64,000 nt of DNA from Aquirufa antheringensis (GCF_004307425.1 NZ_SEWZ01000004.1:186001-250000), one strand, 5' to 3'. Counted from the stretch's first letter, positions 18,298-27,365 are shown. The notes: generated by a model not told the origin, from the letters alone. Numbers and translations: made by a program.

Positions 18298-18440
18298 TGT
18301 AGGGTGATGAAATTGGCAGACGTGCCCTCCTGTCTCGGGGGTGGTGAGTTCAGGATAAACGCTTCATAATGGGTTGACCACTAAATCAGTTCTGTGTCGC
18401 GGCTAACTGCACCTTGGAGGTTCGAATCCTTCTCCTACAG
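18298..18440 (+). tRNA. Atypical class II tRNA-like RNA with giant variable arm, GUC at anticodon position
   Basis: A cloverleaf can be drawn. Acceptor 18298-18304 pairs with 18433-18439 (7 bp). D stem 18307-18309/18321-18323 encloses a Leu-type loop AAATTGGCAGA. The anticodon stem is CCCTC/GGGGG with loop CTGTCTC (GTC at 18332-18334). T stem GGAGG/CCTTC carries loop TTCGAAT. Between anticodon stem and T stem lie 74 bases whose base pairs as GGTGAGTT/AACTgCACC (18343-18350/18405-18413). A good promoter precedes and a terminator follows. G18440 would be the discriminator, and no CCA is encoded. The total of 143 bases is far above the 85-95 of class II tRNAs. It could be a real unusual tRNA, a tRNA-derived regulatory RNA or a decaying gene; amino-acid identity is unresolved (Asp-like loop, Leu-like D arm). 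Confidence 0.6.
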
Positions 18441-18486
18441 CATTTTAATTAATTTGGTTTTTAGTTTGTTGATGAAGTGTAATGTT

Positions 18487-18518
18487 AAAAGCAATCTTAT
18501 TTTAGGATTGCTTTTTTT
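18487..18518 (+). terminator. Intrinsic terminator of the tRNA-like RNA transcript
   Basis: AAAAGCAATC (18487-18496) pairs with GATTGCTTTT (18506-18515) around a 9-base loop, with the T-run continuing to 18518. It ends transcription from the tRNA-like gene before the peroxiredoxin gene. Confidence 0.88.
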
Positions 18519-18534
18519 ATTGACCTGTAATCTA

Positions 18535-18542
18535 TATATTTG
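18535..18542 (+). promoter_or_regulatory. Predicted -7 promoter box for peroxiredoxin gene
   Basis: TATATTTG is an exact TAnnTTTG box 39 bases before the start codon. No TTTG at the ideal upstream distance is seen. Confidence 0.5.
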
Positions 18543-18581
18543 ATAGACAAACTAGTTTTAAATAACCTTAACCCCTAAATT

Positions 18582-19217
18582 ATGTCATTAAGATTAGGAG
18601 ACATTGCACCAGACTTCAGTGCAGACACCACATTAGGCCATATTAATTTTCATGAATTCATCGGTGATTCTTGGGTATTATTATTCAGCCATCCAGCCGA
18701 TTTCACTCCTGTATGTACCACAGAATTAGGTAAAACAGCTCTTTTAAATGGTGAATTCCAAAAACGTCACGTGAAGCCTATCGCTATTTCAGTAGATAGC
18801 TTAGAATCCCACAATAAATGGGTACCAGATATTGAGGAAGTAAATTCAGTTAAAATGAATTTCCCTATTATCGCTGATCCTGAGAAAAAGGTGGCTTTAT
18901 TATATGATATGATTCATCCGAATGCTTCAGAGAAAGCAACCGTTCGTTCGGTTTTTGTCATTGGACCAGATAAGAAAATCAAATTGACACTTACGTACCC
19001 TGCTTCAACAGGGCGTAACTTTACTGAAATTTTGCGTGTGATTGATTCCTTACAATTAACAGCGAATTACCAAGTGGCAACACCGGCTGATTGGGTCAAT
19101 GGTGACGATGTGATTATCGTGCCAGCGGTATCGAATGAAGATGCGGTAGCTAAATTCCCTAAAGGCTTCACTTCTGTAAAACCTTATTTACGCAAAACAC
19201 CTCAACCGAATTTATAG
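18582..19217 (+). CDS. 1-Cys peroxiredoxin (Prx6 group)
   Basis: A 211-residue peroxiredoxin. The peroxidatic cysteine is at residue 45 in HPADFTPVCTTELG, and the C-terminal extension (VNGDDVIIVPAVSNEDAVAK, then PKGFTSVKPYLRKTP) is diagnostic for the Prx6 subfamily. It reduces hydrogen peroxide and alkyl or lipid hydroperoxides; no resolving cysteine is present, so an external reductant is needed. It has its own promoter box and terminator, hence is monocistronic. Confidence 0.95.
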   Translation: MSLRLGDIAPDFSADTTLGHINFHEFIGDSWVLLFSHPADFTPVCTTELGKTALLNGEFQKRHVKPIAISVDSLESHNKWVPDIEEVNSVKMNFPIIADPEKKVALLYDMIHPNASEKATVRSVFVIGPDKKIKLTLTYPASTGRNFTEILRVIDSLQLTANYQVATPADWVNGDDVIIVPAVSNEDAVAKFPKGFTSVKPYLRKTPQPNL

Positions 19218-19237
19218 TAGGTAGAAACTCATCTTAA

Positions 19238-19275
19238 ATGCCAAAATTCATTACTGGTGGATTTTGGCATTTTTT
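19238..19275 (+). terminator. Intrinsic terminator after peroxiredoxin gene
   Basis: ATGCCAAAAT (19238-19247) pairs with ATTTTGGCAT (19261-19270) around a 13-base loop, followed by five T residues. The stem is nearly the same as that of the secG hairpin. Confidence 0.88.
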
Positions 19276-19287
19276 ATTTTAAAACCG

Positions 19288-19295
19288 TATTTTTG
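19288..19295 (+). promoter_or_regulatory. Predicted -7 promoter box for pgi
   Basis: TATTTTTG is an exact TAnnTTTG box 21 bases before the pgi start. A TTG inside the preceding terminator stem lies 21 bases upstream, slightly longer than the ideal 19. Confidence 0.55.
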
Positions 19296-19316
19296 TAGCT
19301 CATTAATATAATCCGC

Positions 19317-20963
19317 ATGTTATCAACGATTAATTTTACTTCTACTGCTGCCTATAAAGCACTCTTATCAGATCAAACTCGTTTAGCTTCTACGACGATT
19401 CCTGAATTATTTAAAGGGGATGCTTCAAGACAAGCTTCTTATAGCCAAACATTTAATGGTATCTTTTTTGACTATTCAAAAAATCTAATCGATGCAAAGG
19501 CTTTTCAATCGTTACTTCAATTAGCTAAAGAATGTGGTTTAGAAGAGGCCATCAAAGCTCAATTTTCAGGGGATAAGATTAATCAGACAGAGGGTCGTTC
19601 CGTTTTACATACAGCCTTAAGGGCTAAATCATCCGCTTCAATCAAAGTAGATGGAGAAGATATTATTCCTAAGATTCAAGCGGTTAAAGCTCAAATGAAG
19701 GAATTTTCAGAGAAAGTAATCTCTGGCTCGTGGAAAGGTTTTTCTGGAAAAGAAATCACAGATGTCGTAAACATCGGTATTGGAGGATCTGATTTAGGTC
19801 CCGTGATGGTTACTGAAGCATTGAAACCCTACAAAACACGATTAAACGTACACTTTGTAAGTAATGTGGACGGAACCCACATTGCAGAGACATTAAAAAA
19901 AGTCAATCCAGAGACAACCCTTTTCTTGATTGCTTCTAAAACATTCACCACTCAAGAGACGATGGCGAATGCCTTCTCTGCTAGAAATTGGTTCTTAGAA
20001 GCGGCTAAAGATAACGCGGCTGTTGCTAAGCATTTTGTGGCATTATCTACGAATACAAAAGCGGTGGCTGAATTTGGCATTGATACAGCAAATATGTTTG
20101 TGTTTTGGGATTGGGTAGGCGGTCGTTATTCCTTATGGTCTGCGATTGGTTTATCTATCTGTTTATCCGTTGGATACACACACTTCGAGGCTCTTTTAGC
20201 GGGTGCTGAAGCCATGGATAGTCATTTTGCTTCAGCTTCCTTTGAAAATAACATTCCCGTTATTTTAGGATTGCTAGGAATTTGGTATGTTAATTTCTTC
20301 AACGCGCCTACACACGCCATTTTGCCTTATGACCAATATATGCATCGTTTTGCTGCCTACTTCCAACAAGGAGATATGGAATCAAATGGAAAGACGATTG
20401 ATCGTACGGGCAAGCGTGTTAACTATGCAACAGGTCCAGTTATTTGGGGAGAACCAGGAACAAACGGTCAACACGCCTTCTACCAATTGATTCACCAGGG
20501 AACGCAATTAATCCCAGCTGATTTTATTGCCCCAGCAGTAACGCACAATAAAATAGGTAATCACCATACTTTATTGATGTCTAATTTCTTTGCGCAAACA
20601 GAGGCATTAATGAATGGAAAGTCGAAAGAAGTGGTTGTTGCTGAATTACAGAAAGCTGGGTTGAGCGAGACTGAGATTGAGAAATTAGCACCATTTAAGG
20701 TGTTTGAAGGAAATAAACCTACTAACTCATTCCTGGTAAAACAAATTGATCCAGCTACCTTGGGTTCTTTAATTGCGATGTACGAACACAAAATTTTTGT
20801 TCAGGGAGTTATTTGGAATATCTTTAGCTACGACCAATGGGGTGTGGAATTAGGAAAGCAATTAGCTAATTCAATCCTTCCAGAATTAGAGAATGATGAG
20901 AAAATTAATTCCCACGATTCTTCCACGAACGGATTGATCAATCAATTCAAGGCTTGGAGATAA
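19317..20963 (+). CDS. pgi: Glucose-6-phosphate isomerase
   Basis: A 548-residue PGI of the long bacterial/eukaryotic type. Motifs include [20 protein letters not shown] (phosphate binding), [20 protein letters not shown] (first signature region) and [20 protein letters not shown] (second signature). It interconverts glucose-6-phosphate and fructose-6-phosphate in the cytoplasm. Own promoter box and flanking terminator indicate independent expression. Its stop directly abuts that of convergent hisS. Confidence 0.98.
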   Translation: MLSTINFTSTAAYKALLSDQTRLASTTIPELFKGDASRQASYSQTFNGIFFDYSKNLIDAKAFQSLLQLAKECGLEEAIKAQFSGDKINQTEGRSVLHTALRAKSSASIKVDGEDIIPKIQAVKAQMKEFSEKVISGSWKGFSGKEITDVVNIGIGGSDLGPVMVTEALKPYKTRLNVHFVSNVDGTHIAETLKKVNPETTLFLIASKTFTTQETMANAFSARNWFLEAAKDNAAVAKHFVALSTNTKAVAEFGIDTANMFVFWDWVGGRYSLWSAIGLSICLSVGYTHFEALLAGAEAMDSHFASASFENNIPVILGLLGIWYVNFFNAPTHAILPYDQYMHRFAAYFQQGDMESNGKTIDRTGKRVNYATGPVIWGEPGTNGQHAFYQLIHQGTQLIPADFIAPAVTHNKIGNHHTLLMSNFFAQTEALMNGKSKEVVVAELQKAGLSETEIEKLAPFKVFEGNKPTNSFLVKQIDPATLGSLIAMYEHKIFVQGVIWNIFSYDQWGVELGKQLANSILPELENDEKINSHDSSTNGLINQFKAWR

Positions 20964-22325
20964 TTAGGCTTTTAACAAAGCAGTCATTTCAGAGATGGAG
21001 AGCAGGTTCTGTTCTCCATTTTTCATATTCTTTACATTCGCTTTACCTTCTTTCAATTCCGACTCTCCTATCACAGCTACATAGGCGATTTTTTTCTTGT
21101 CTGCGAATTCGAACGACTTTTTGATTTTGGCAATATCCGGATAAACTTCCGCTGGAATTCCTGCTTTGCGTAATTCATTGGCCATACCTAAACTAGCTTT
21201 GCGTCCCTCTTCATCGAAGTAGGTAAACAGAATGGCACTAGCACTAGTGGCAATTTCTGGGAATAAATTTAATTCTTCCATTACATCGAGAATACGCTCA
21301 ATGCCAAAAGAGATTCCAACTCCTGACATATTAGGTAAACCAAAAGAACTCGTTAAATCATCGTAACGACCTCCGCCCACAATAGATCCAAAAGGAAGAT
21401 CAACCGCTTTACCTTCATAGATCAAACCGGTATAATAGCTCAAGCCCCGAGCTAATTTATAATCAAAAACAAGATTCTCGGCAGTGAAACCATTCGTTTC
21501 AGATAAAGATAAAACCTCTTTAATTTCTGATAAACCTTGTAAACCTGTGGCATTCGTGTCAAAAAACGTAGTTAGTTTGGCGATTTTCTCTTCATTCGAT
21601 CCATCGAACAAAACTAAATCTTTAATAGCCTCCGTTTTTTCTTCGGTAAATCCATTCTGAATCAATTCCTTCGCTACATTCTCCCAACCAATCTTATCCA
21701 GTTTATCTAAGGCAACGGCAAATGACACAAAACGGGCACTTTCCCCAAGGCTATCTACAATACCCGCTAATATTTTACGGGAGTTTATGAATAAGTTTAC
21801 CCGAAGCTTCAATGAATGGAATATGGATTGAAATAAGGCAATAAGTTCTGCCTCATTTACTAAAGAATCCGATCCAATAATATCGGCATCACATTGATAG
21901 AACTCACGGTATCGACCACGCTGTGGACGATCCGCTCTCCATACTGGCTGAATTTGATAACGTCGGAAAGGAAAAGCTAAGTCATTGCGATTCATGGCTA
22001 CAAAGCGGGCAAAGGGTACCGTCAAATCATAGCGAAGACCTTTTTCAGAAATTTTAGAAGTGAATGATTTAGAACCAGCCTCGATATCTGAAGCTGAAAC
22101 TTTGGACAAATAATCACCACTATTTACTATTTTAAATAATAATTGATCACCCTCTTCTCCATACTTACCCGTCAAGGTAGACAAGTTCTCTATGGCTGGC
22201 GTTTCAATCGTTTGAAAGCCAAATCCTTGAAAATGAGTCTTTATGATGTCAAATACGTAATTACGTTTTGCCATTTCTGTAGGACCAAAATCCCTTGTAC
22301 CTCGTGCGTTTGCTGGTTTCTGCAT
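20964..22325 (-). CDS. hisS: Histidyl-tRNA synthetase
   Basis: A 453-residue class II synthetase. Motif 1 lies around IKTHFQGFGFQTIETPAIEN; motif 2 around QPVWRADRPQRGRYREFYQC, which also holds the ATP-binding arginine; the HisRS-specific LARGLSYYTGLIYE and motif 3 VGISFGIERILDVME follow; and a C-terminal anticodon-binding domain covers about residues 360-450. It charges tRNA-His. It is divergent from the 47-residue protein gene, and each has its own -7 box in the shared 91-base gap. Confidence 0.97.
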   Translation of the reverse strand: MQKPANARGTRDFGPTEMAKRNYVFDIIKTHFQGFGFQTIETPAIENLSTLTGKYGEEGDQLLFKIVNSGDYLSKVSASDIEAGSKSFTSKISEKGLRYDLTVPFARFVAMNRNDLAFPFRRYQIQPVWRADRPQRGRYREFYQCDADIIGSDSLVNEAELIALFQSIFHSLKLRVNLFINSRKILAGIVDSLGESARFVSFAVALDKLDKIGWENVAKELIQNGFTEEKTEAIKDLVLFDGSNEEKIAKLTTFFDTNATGLQGLSEIKEVLSLSETNGFTAENLVFDYKLARGLSYYTGLIYEGKAVDLPFGSIVGGGRYDDLTSSFGLPNMSGVGISFGIERILDVMEELNLFPEIATSASAILFTYFDEEGRKASLGMANELRKAGIPAEVYPDIAKIKKSFEFADKKKIAYVAVIGESELKEGKANVKNMKNGEQNLLSISEMTALLKA

Positions 22326-22338
22326 ATTTCTAAAAAAA

Positions 22339-22346
22339 CAAATTTA
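22339..22346 (-). promoter_or_regulatory. Predicted -7 promoter box for hisS
   Basis: Minus-strand TAAATTTG, an exact TAnnTTTG box, 13 bases before the hisS start; the leader would be very short. Confidence 0.45.
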
Positions 22347-22367
22347 ATTAATTATGCTATAATATTT

Positions 22368-22396
22368 TTGATAATAGTCGATTTTAGCTATTTTTG
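22368..22396 (+). promoter_or_regulatory. Promoter of the 47-residue basic protein gene
   Basis: TTG at 22368-22370 and an exact TATTTTTG box at 22389-22396, 18 bases apart. This is one of the best promoter matches in the window and supports the small gene downstream as real. Confidence 0.65.
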
Positions 22397-22416
22397 CAAA
22401 CCAAATTATCAAAGAC

Positions 22417-22560
22417 ATGGCAGTAACTAGACTAAAACGTAAAGACAGAAGAAATAAAGCAGTAGCTAACAACAAGGTTGCAGCTATCAAAATTTTAAAA
22501 GCAAGACCTATCATCAAGTTAGTTGATGTAGAAGCTATTAAAGCTAGCTTTGCTAAATAA
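22417..22560 (+). CDS. Small basic conserved-type hypothetical protein (47 aa)
   Basis: The ATG at 22417 opens a 47-codon frame beginning MAVTRLKRKDRRNKAVANNK and ending with VEAIKASFAK. It has about 14 Lys/Arg residues (close to 30 per cent) and no cysteine or membrane segment, resembling small ribosomal or RNA-binding proteins. A strong promoter (TTG-N18-TATTTTTG) lies 20 bases upstream, and an intrinsic terminator follows 20 bases after the stop, so it is a complete monocistronic unit. I do not recognise the family; it is not bS20, bL34 or THX by sequence. A ribosome-associated role is inference only. Confidence 0.8.
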   Translation: MAVTRLKRKDRRNKAVANNKVAAIKILKARPIIKLVDVEAIKASFAK

Positions 22561-22580
22561 GAATTATATTCTTTATATTT

Positions 22581-22604
22581 AAACCGGTTTATGCCGGTTT
22601 TTTT
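22581..22604 (+). terminator. Intrinsic terminator after 47-residue protein gene
   Basis: AAACCGG (22581-22587) pairs with CCGGTTT (22594-22600) around a 6-base loop, followed by a T tract. Confidence 0.88.
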
Positions 22605-22629
22605 ATGCTCAATCCAATCCTATTCAACT

Positions 22630-23385
22630 ATGAAAAAGACATTATTTGCCATCTCAGCCCTACTTTTAGGTTCAGCAACGTTAACACTTGCGCAAGATCA
22701 TCGTCACGTAAAAGTAAATCCAACAAACTCGAATGACACGGAATATTGGGAGCCAAGCATTACTGTGGTAACTCCTGGTGCCATTCCATCCGATGCGATT
22801 GTTCTATTTGATGGAAAAAATTTAGACAACTGGGAATCAGCAAAAGATGGCTCTCCTGCAGCTTGGAAAGTAGCTGATGGAAAAATGACCGTCGTAGGTG
22901 GCAAGGGAAATATATCTACAAAAGAGAAATTCTCTAACTATCAATTGCATATCGAATGGCAATCCCCTATCGAACCAGAGACATTAAAAAGTCAAGGAAA
23001 AGGGAATAGTGGGGTATTTATGCAAGGAATGTATGAAGTTCAAGTGATGAACTCCTATCAAAATCCGACTTACCGCAACGGTCAAGCAGGCGCAATATAC
23101 AAGCAAACACCTCCATTAGTAAACGCTACTTCTAAAATGGGGGAATGGAATACCTACGATATCATTTATACTGCTCCCGTATTTACTACGAATGGTGGAA
23201 TTGAAACACCAGCGTATGTAACAGTGATTCACAATGGCATTGTAGTGCAAAACCACACCAAGATTCAAGGAACGACTGAATATATTGGACAGCCTTTAAA
23301 TCCAGTTCACGGACCCGGACCCATTAGTTTACAAGACCACGGAAATGCAGTAAGCTTCCGTAATATTTGGTTAAGAAAAATGTAA
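22630..23385 (+). CDS. Secreted DUF1080 (3-keto-disaccharide hydrolase type) protein
   Basis: A 251-residue protein. A signal peptide (MKKTLFAISALLLGSATLTL, then AQ) directs export. The mature part is one DUF1080/3-keto-glycoside hydrolase-like lectin-fold domain: VLFDGKNLDNWESAKDG near the start, NYQLHIEWQSP and GNSGVFMQGMYEVQVMNSYQ in the middle, and GPISLQDHGNAVSFRNIWLR at the end. It probably acts on glycans in the periplasm or outside. The start at 22630 is chosen for the signal peptide; the upstream ATG lies in the preceding terminator. Confidence 0.88.
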   Translation: MKKTLFAISALLLGSATLTLAQDHRHVKVNPTNSNDTEYWEPSITVVTPGAIPSDAIVLFDGKNLDNWESAKDGSPAAWKVADGKMTVVGGKGNISTKEKFSNYQLHIEWQSPIEPETLKSQGKGNSGVFMQGMYEVQVMNSYQNPTYRNGQAGAIYKQTPPLVNATSKMGEWNTYDIIYTAPVFTTNGGIETPAYVTVIHNGIVVQNHTKIQGTTEYIGQPLNPVHGPGPISLQDHGNAVSFRNIWLRKM

Positions 23386-23402
23386 TTAATTTCTTAATTT
23401 TG

Positions 23403-23440
23403 AAGGGAAGGTTTTCAACATAAAAGCCTTCCCTTTTTTT
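23403..23440 (+). terminator. Intrinsic terminator after DUF1080 gene
   Basis: AAGGGAAGG-TTTT pairs with AAAA-(bulged G)-CCTTCCCTT around a 6-base loop, followed by a T7 run. Confidence 0.9.
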
Positions 23441-23446
23441 GTTTCT

Positions 23447-24211
23447 ATGAAATACATCATTAGCTGGGTTTTACGATTTATCCCGAGAAAATTCATTCAA
23501 TTATTTGCCCACAGACTCATCAAAATATACAGTATTTTCTTAACCGGAAATAAGGTTTATTGCCCTGTTTGTGACCATTCCTTTCGTCATTTTCTACCCT
23601 ACGGTCGATTGACACCTCGCGAAAATGCCCTTTGTCCCTCCTGCTTAAGTTTAGAGCGTCATCGTTTGATGTATTTGTATCTGAAAAATGAGTCCTCCTT
23701 TTTTACAGAAAAGCCTAAATTATTGCATATCGCTCCGGAATATTGTTTTATCGAACGTTTTGAAAAGCATTTAGGTGATCAATATATTACAGCTGATATC
23801 GAAAGCCCTTTGGCTAAAGTGAAAATGGATTTACATGATATTCCATTCGAAGACAACACATTCGATGCGGTGTTCTGTAATCACGTATTAGAACACGTGA
23901 AGGACGATGTGCGTTGTATGCAGGAAATCAGACGGGTATTGAAACCTACAGGTTTTGCTTTATGCCAAAGTCCACAACGCTACGATCTGGCAACGACCTA
24001 TGAAGATGCCAGCATCACAGATCCACGGGAACGCGAAATTCATTTCCTACAAGATGATCATTTGCGCATCTATGGACGTGATTATGGTACACAATTAGAA
24101 ATGTCCGGATTTACGGTAGAACCTGTCAATCTAATTGAGAAATTAGGTTTGACAGAAAGCCAAAGAATGGCATTGCCACTAGAAGAGATTATTTACGTTT
24201 GTCGCAAATAA
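23447..24211 (+). CDS. Class I SAM-dependent methyltransferase with N-terminal zinc-ribbon-like cysteines
   Basis: A 254-residue protein. A hydrophobic and basic N-terminus (about 1-33) precedes a CPVC...CPSC four-cysteine knuckle (about 39-66), which may bind zinc. A methyltransferase domain follows, with LLHIAPEYCFIERF, an acidic residue after ITADIE, and FDAVFCNHVLEHVKDD as the post-I segment. The N-terminal stretch could be a membrane-associated helix. The substrate is unknown; such proteins are often near glycan or surface genes. The next gene starts 1 base after its stop. Confidence 0.82.
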   Translation: MKYIISWVLRFIPRKFIQLFAHRLIKIYSIFLTGNKVYCPVCDHSFRHFLPYGRLTPRENALCPSCLSLERHRLMYLYLKNESSFFTEKPKLLHIAPEYCFIERFEKHLGDQYITADIESPLAKVKMDLHDIPFEDNTFDAVFCNHVLEHVKDDVRCMQEIRRVLKPTGFALCQSPQRYDLATTYEDASITDPREREIHFLQDDHLRIYGRDYGTQLEMSGFTVEPVNLIEKLGLTESQRMALPLEEIIYVCRK

Positions 24212-24212
24212 G

Positions 24213-25502
24213 ATGAGATATACTCCATTTTCAGCTGAATTATTTAAAAAGAATCGGGCCAAATTGTACGCACAATTACCCCCTAAATCCATCGTGGTTG
24301 TTAGTTCAAACGACATCATGCCCACAAATGCCGATGGGACGATGGGATTCAGACAAAACAGTGATTTGTTTTACTTATCCGGTTTAGATCAAGAAGAGAC
24401 CTTTTTGATCTTGTATCCAGATGCTCCAGAAGCACAGTGGCGAGAAATTGCTTTTGTTCGGGAGACATCTGAGTTAATTGAAATTTGGGAAGGGCATAAA
24501 TATACCAAAGAAGAGGCGACGCAGACTTCCGGGATTAAGAATATCCAATGGTCGTCTAATTTTGAATCACTTCTAAAAACCTTAGTTTACTCTGCAAATC
24601 ATATCTATTTAACTGATAATGAGCATTTACGTAATGCTTCAGTCGTTCAGACGCAGAATGCTCGCTTAGGCAATACCATCCGAAAGACGTATCCTAATCA
24701 CGCCATTGGTCGCCTCGCTCCTATTTTGAGTGATTTACGCATGCTGAAGGAACCTGAAGAATTGCAAGCCTTGCAAGTCGCTTGCGATATAACAGATAAA
24801 GGATTTAGACGCGTATTAAATTTCACTAAACCAGGTGTAACAGAATACGAGATAGAAGCGGAATTCATTCACGAATTCACACGCAATCGGTCACAAGGTT
24901 TTGCTTACACCCCAATTATTGCTTCCGGTGCAAACGCATGCGTGTTACATTACATCGACAATGCACTTCCTTGCAGGGACGGAGATATACTTTTATTAGA
25001 TGTGGGAGCTTCATATGCTAATTACAATGCGGATATGACGCGTACGATTCCAGTAAATGGTCGATTTAATCCTCGTCAAAAGCAAGTATATCAAGCAGTC
25101 CATGCTGTATTAAATTATGCTACCGAAATCATGCAGCCGGGTGTGTTTTGGGTAGATTACCAAAAAGAGGTCGAGCGCTTCATGGAAGGCCAATTAATTG
25201 ATCTTGGTTTATTTTCTCGTGCTGACGTAGAAAAACAAAATCTGTCTAATCCACTGTTTAAGAAATACTTTATGCACGGAGTGGCGCATCATTTAGGTTT
25301 AGATGTGCATGATGTTTGGGATAAATACAAACCTTTTCAAGAAGGAATGGTTCTTACCTGTGAACCCGGAATTTATATCCAAGAAGAGGGATTAGGAATA
25401 CGATTAGAGAACAACTTAGTCATTCAATCAGGTACTAATATCAATCTAATGAAAAATATTCCGTTGGATTGGGAGGAAATTGAAGATTTAATGAATCAAT
25501 AA
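24213..25502 (+). CDS. pepP: Xaa-Pro aminopeptidase (aminopeptidase P, M24B)
   Basis: A 429-residue M24 metallopeptidase: an N-terminal creatinase-like domain (PFSAELFKKNRAKLYAQLPP onward), then the pita-bread catalytic domain. Metal ligands are visible as the two aspartates in LLDVGASYANYNADMTRT, the histidine in HGVAHHLGLDVHD, and the glutamates in TCEPGIYI and GIRLENNLV. It removes N-terminal residues preceding proline using two Mn2+. It is probably co-transcribed with the methyltransferase gene. Confidence 0.94.
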   Translation: MRYTPFSAELFKKNRAKLYAQLPPKSIVVVSSNDIMPTNADGTMGFRQNSDLFYLSGLDQEETFLILYPDAPEAQWREIAFVRETSELIEIWEGHKYTKEEATQTSGIKNIQWSSNFESLLKTLVYSANHIYLTDNEHLRNASVVQTQNARLGNTIRKTYPNHAIGRLAPILSDLRMLKEPEELQALQVACDITDKGFRRVLNFTKPGVTEYEIEAEFIHEFTRNRSQGFAYTPIIASGANACVLHYIDNALPCRDGDILLLDVGASYANYNADMTRTIPVNGRFNPRQKQVYQAVHAVLNYATEIMQPGVFWVDYQKEVERFMEGQLIDLGLFSRADVEKQNLSNPLFKKYFMHGVAHHLGLDVHDVWDKYKPFQEGMVLTCEPGIYIQEEGLGIRLENNLVIQSGTNINLMKNIPLDWEEIEDLMNQ

Positions 25503-25527
25503 AACGGGTTAAATGCCTTGTTTTGGC

Positions 25528-25535
25528 TATATTTG
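25528..25535 (+). promoter_or_regulatory. Predicted -7 promoter box for lepA
   Basis: TATATTTG is an exact TAnnTTTG box 42 bases before the start. AAGGAG at 25559-25564, 13 bases before the ATG, is a Shine-Dalgarno-like sequence, rare in this phylum and placed rather far away. Confidence 0.5.
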
Positions 25536-25577
25536 TAGCTTAGTTTATGGGGAAGCCCTAAGGAGAAATAATTCTAT

Positions 25578-27365
25578 ATGAAACACCTGCGTAATTTTTG
25601 CATCATTGCCCATATTGATCACGGTAAAAGTACTTTGGCCGATCGATTAATTGAATTCACCAATACCGTTCAAAAGCGCGACATGATGAATCAATTGCTC
25701 GATGATATGGATTTAGAGCGCGAGCGCGGCATTACGATTAAATCTCACGCCATTCAAATGCAATACCCTAAAGATGGGGAATTGTATACATTTAACTTGA
25801 TTGATACTCCTGGTCACGTCGATTTCTCCTATGAGGTATCCCGTTCTATTGCTGCTTGTGAAGGCGCCTTATTAATCGTGGATGCATCACAAGGTATTGA
25901 GGCGCAAACTATTTCCAATTTATACTTGGCTATCAGCCACGATCTAGAAATTATCCCTGTCTTAAATAAAATCGATTTACCAGGTGCTATGCCGGAGGAG
26001 GTTTCGGACCAAATCATTGATTTAATCGGATGCAAAAAAGAAGATATTATTCACGCCTCCGGTAAGGAAGGAATTGGTATACAGGATATTTTAGATGCGG
26101 TTGTAGCTAGAATCCCTGCTCCTAAAGGAGAACCTGAAGCGCCCTTACAAGCCTTGATCTTTGACTCAACGTTCAACTCTTACCGCGGTATTGAGGTTAT
26201 TTTCCGAGTGTATAATGGAGAAATCAGAAAAGGTGATAAAGTAAAATTCATTAATACAGGTAAAGAATACTACGCGGATGAAATTGGTACGCTGGGATTA
26301 GAACAAGAACCCAAACAAATCATTAAAACCGGTGACGTAGGCTACCTGATTTCAGGTATTAAAGAGGCGAAGGAAGTAAAAGTGGGTGATACGATCACAC
26401 ACGTGGCAAACCCTACCCTTTCTGCGATCCAAGGTTTTGAAGAAGTAAAACCGATGGTTTTCGCCGGTATTTATCCAGTAGAAACATCGGAATTTGAGGA
26501 TTTGCGCGATGCGATGGAGAAGCTTCAGTTAAATGATGCTTCTTTAGTGTGGGAGCCTGAGACTTCAGCTGCCTTAGGATTTGGATTCCGTTGTGGTTTC
26601 TTAGGCATGTTACACATGGAAATTGTGCAAGAACGTCTAGAACGTGAGTTTGATATGACGGTGATCACGACGGTTCCCTCTGTAAAATTCAAAGTCATTA
26701 CCACGGCTGATGAAGTATTATGGGTTTCTGCTCCTGCTGATTTACCGGAACCGAATTTGATTAACATCATCGAGGAACCCTATATTAAGGCACAAATTAT
26801 TACCAAATCTGAGTATACGGGGGTCATCATGAGCCTTTGTATGGATAAGCGGGGTATTTTAGTGAATCAAATCTACTTGACGACGGATCGTGTTGAATTA
26901 ACGTTTGATATGCCCTTATCTGAGGTCGTATTTGACTTCTTTGATCGCTTAAAGACAATTTCGAGAGGATACGCTTCCCTAGATTACGAATACAAAGATT
27001 ACGAGCCAGGTGAAATGGTGAAGCTTGATATCATGTTAAATGGAGACAAAGTGGATGCTTTATCAGCTATCGTACACCGGGACAAGGCCTATGATTGGGG
27101 TAAACGCTTGTGTGAGAAATTACGTGAATTGATCCCGAGACAGCAATTTGAAATTGCGATTCAAGCGGCTATTGGGCAGAAAATTATTGCTCGTGAGACG
27201 GTGAAGGCGTTGCGTAAAGATGTTTTGGCCAAATGTTATGGTGGTGACATCTCTCGTAAACGTAAATTATTAGAGAAGCAGAAGAAAGGAAAGAAACGGA
27301 TGCGCCAAGTGGGTAACGTAGAAATTCCACAAGAAGCATTTATGGCCGTTCTTAAACTAGATTAA
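25578..27365 (+). CDS. lepA: Elongation factor 4 (LepA)
   Basis: A 595-residue translational GTPase. The G domain has G1 [10 protein letters not shown]3 DTPGHVDF and G4 NKID; domains II and III follow; the LepA-specific C-terminal domain includes [14 protein letters not shown] and ends in a basic region [22 protein letters not shown]4 back-translocates or rescues stalled ribosomes. Normal length, nothing missing. It stands alone with its own promoter box; the pyruvate dehydrogenase E2 gene starts 74 bases later. Confidence 0.98.
   Translation: MKHLRNFCIIAHIDHGKSTLADRLIEFTNTVQKRDMMNQLLDDMDLERERGITIKSHAIQMQYPKDGELYTFNLIDTPGHVDFSYEVSRSIAACEGALLIVDASQGIEAQTISNLYLAISHDLEIIPVLNKIDLPGAMPEEVSDQIIDLIGCKKEDIIHASGKEGIGIQDILDAVVARIPAPKGEPEAPLQALIFDSTFNSYRGIEVIFRVYNGEIRKGDKVKFINTGKEYYADEIGTLGLEQEPKQIIKTGDVGYLISGIKEAKEVKVGDTITHVANPTLSAIQGFEEVKPMVFAGIYPVETSEFEDLRDAMEKLQLNDASLVWEPETSAALGFGFRCGFLGMLHMEIVQERLEREFDMTVITTVPSVKFKVITTADEVLWVSAPADLPEPNLINIIEEPYIKAQIITKSEYTGVIMSLCMDKRGILVNQIYLTTDRVELTFDMPLSEVVFDFFDRLKTISRGYASLDYEYKDYEPGEMVKLDIMLNGDKVDALSAIVHRDKAYDWGKRLCEKLRELIPRQQFEIAIQAAIGQKIIARETVKALRKDVLAKCYGGDISRKRKLLEKQKKGKKRMRQVGNVEIPQEAFMAVLKLD

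Noticed and set aside
18298-18440. tmRNA or group I intron-containing tRNA
   Set aside because: No tag frame or tmRNA acceptor ends, and the insertion lies in the variable region and is too short for a group I intron.
22591-22629. Thirteen-residue longer start of the DUF1080 protein
   Set aside because: It starts inside a terminator stem and would spoil an otherwise clear signal peptide.
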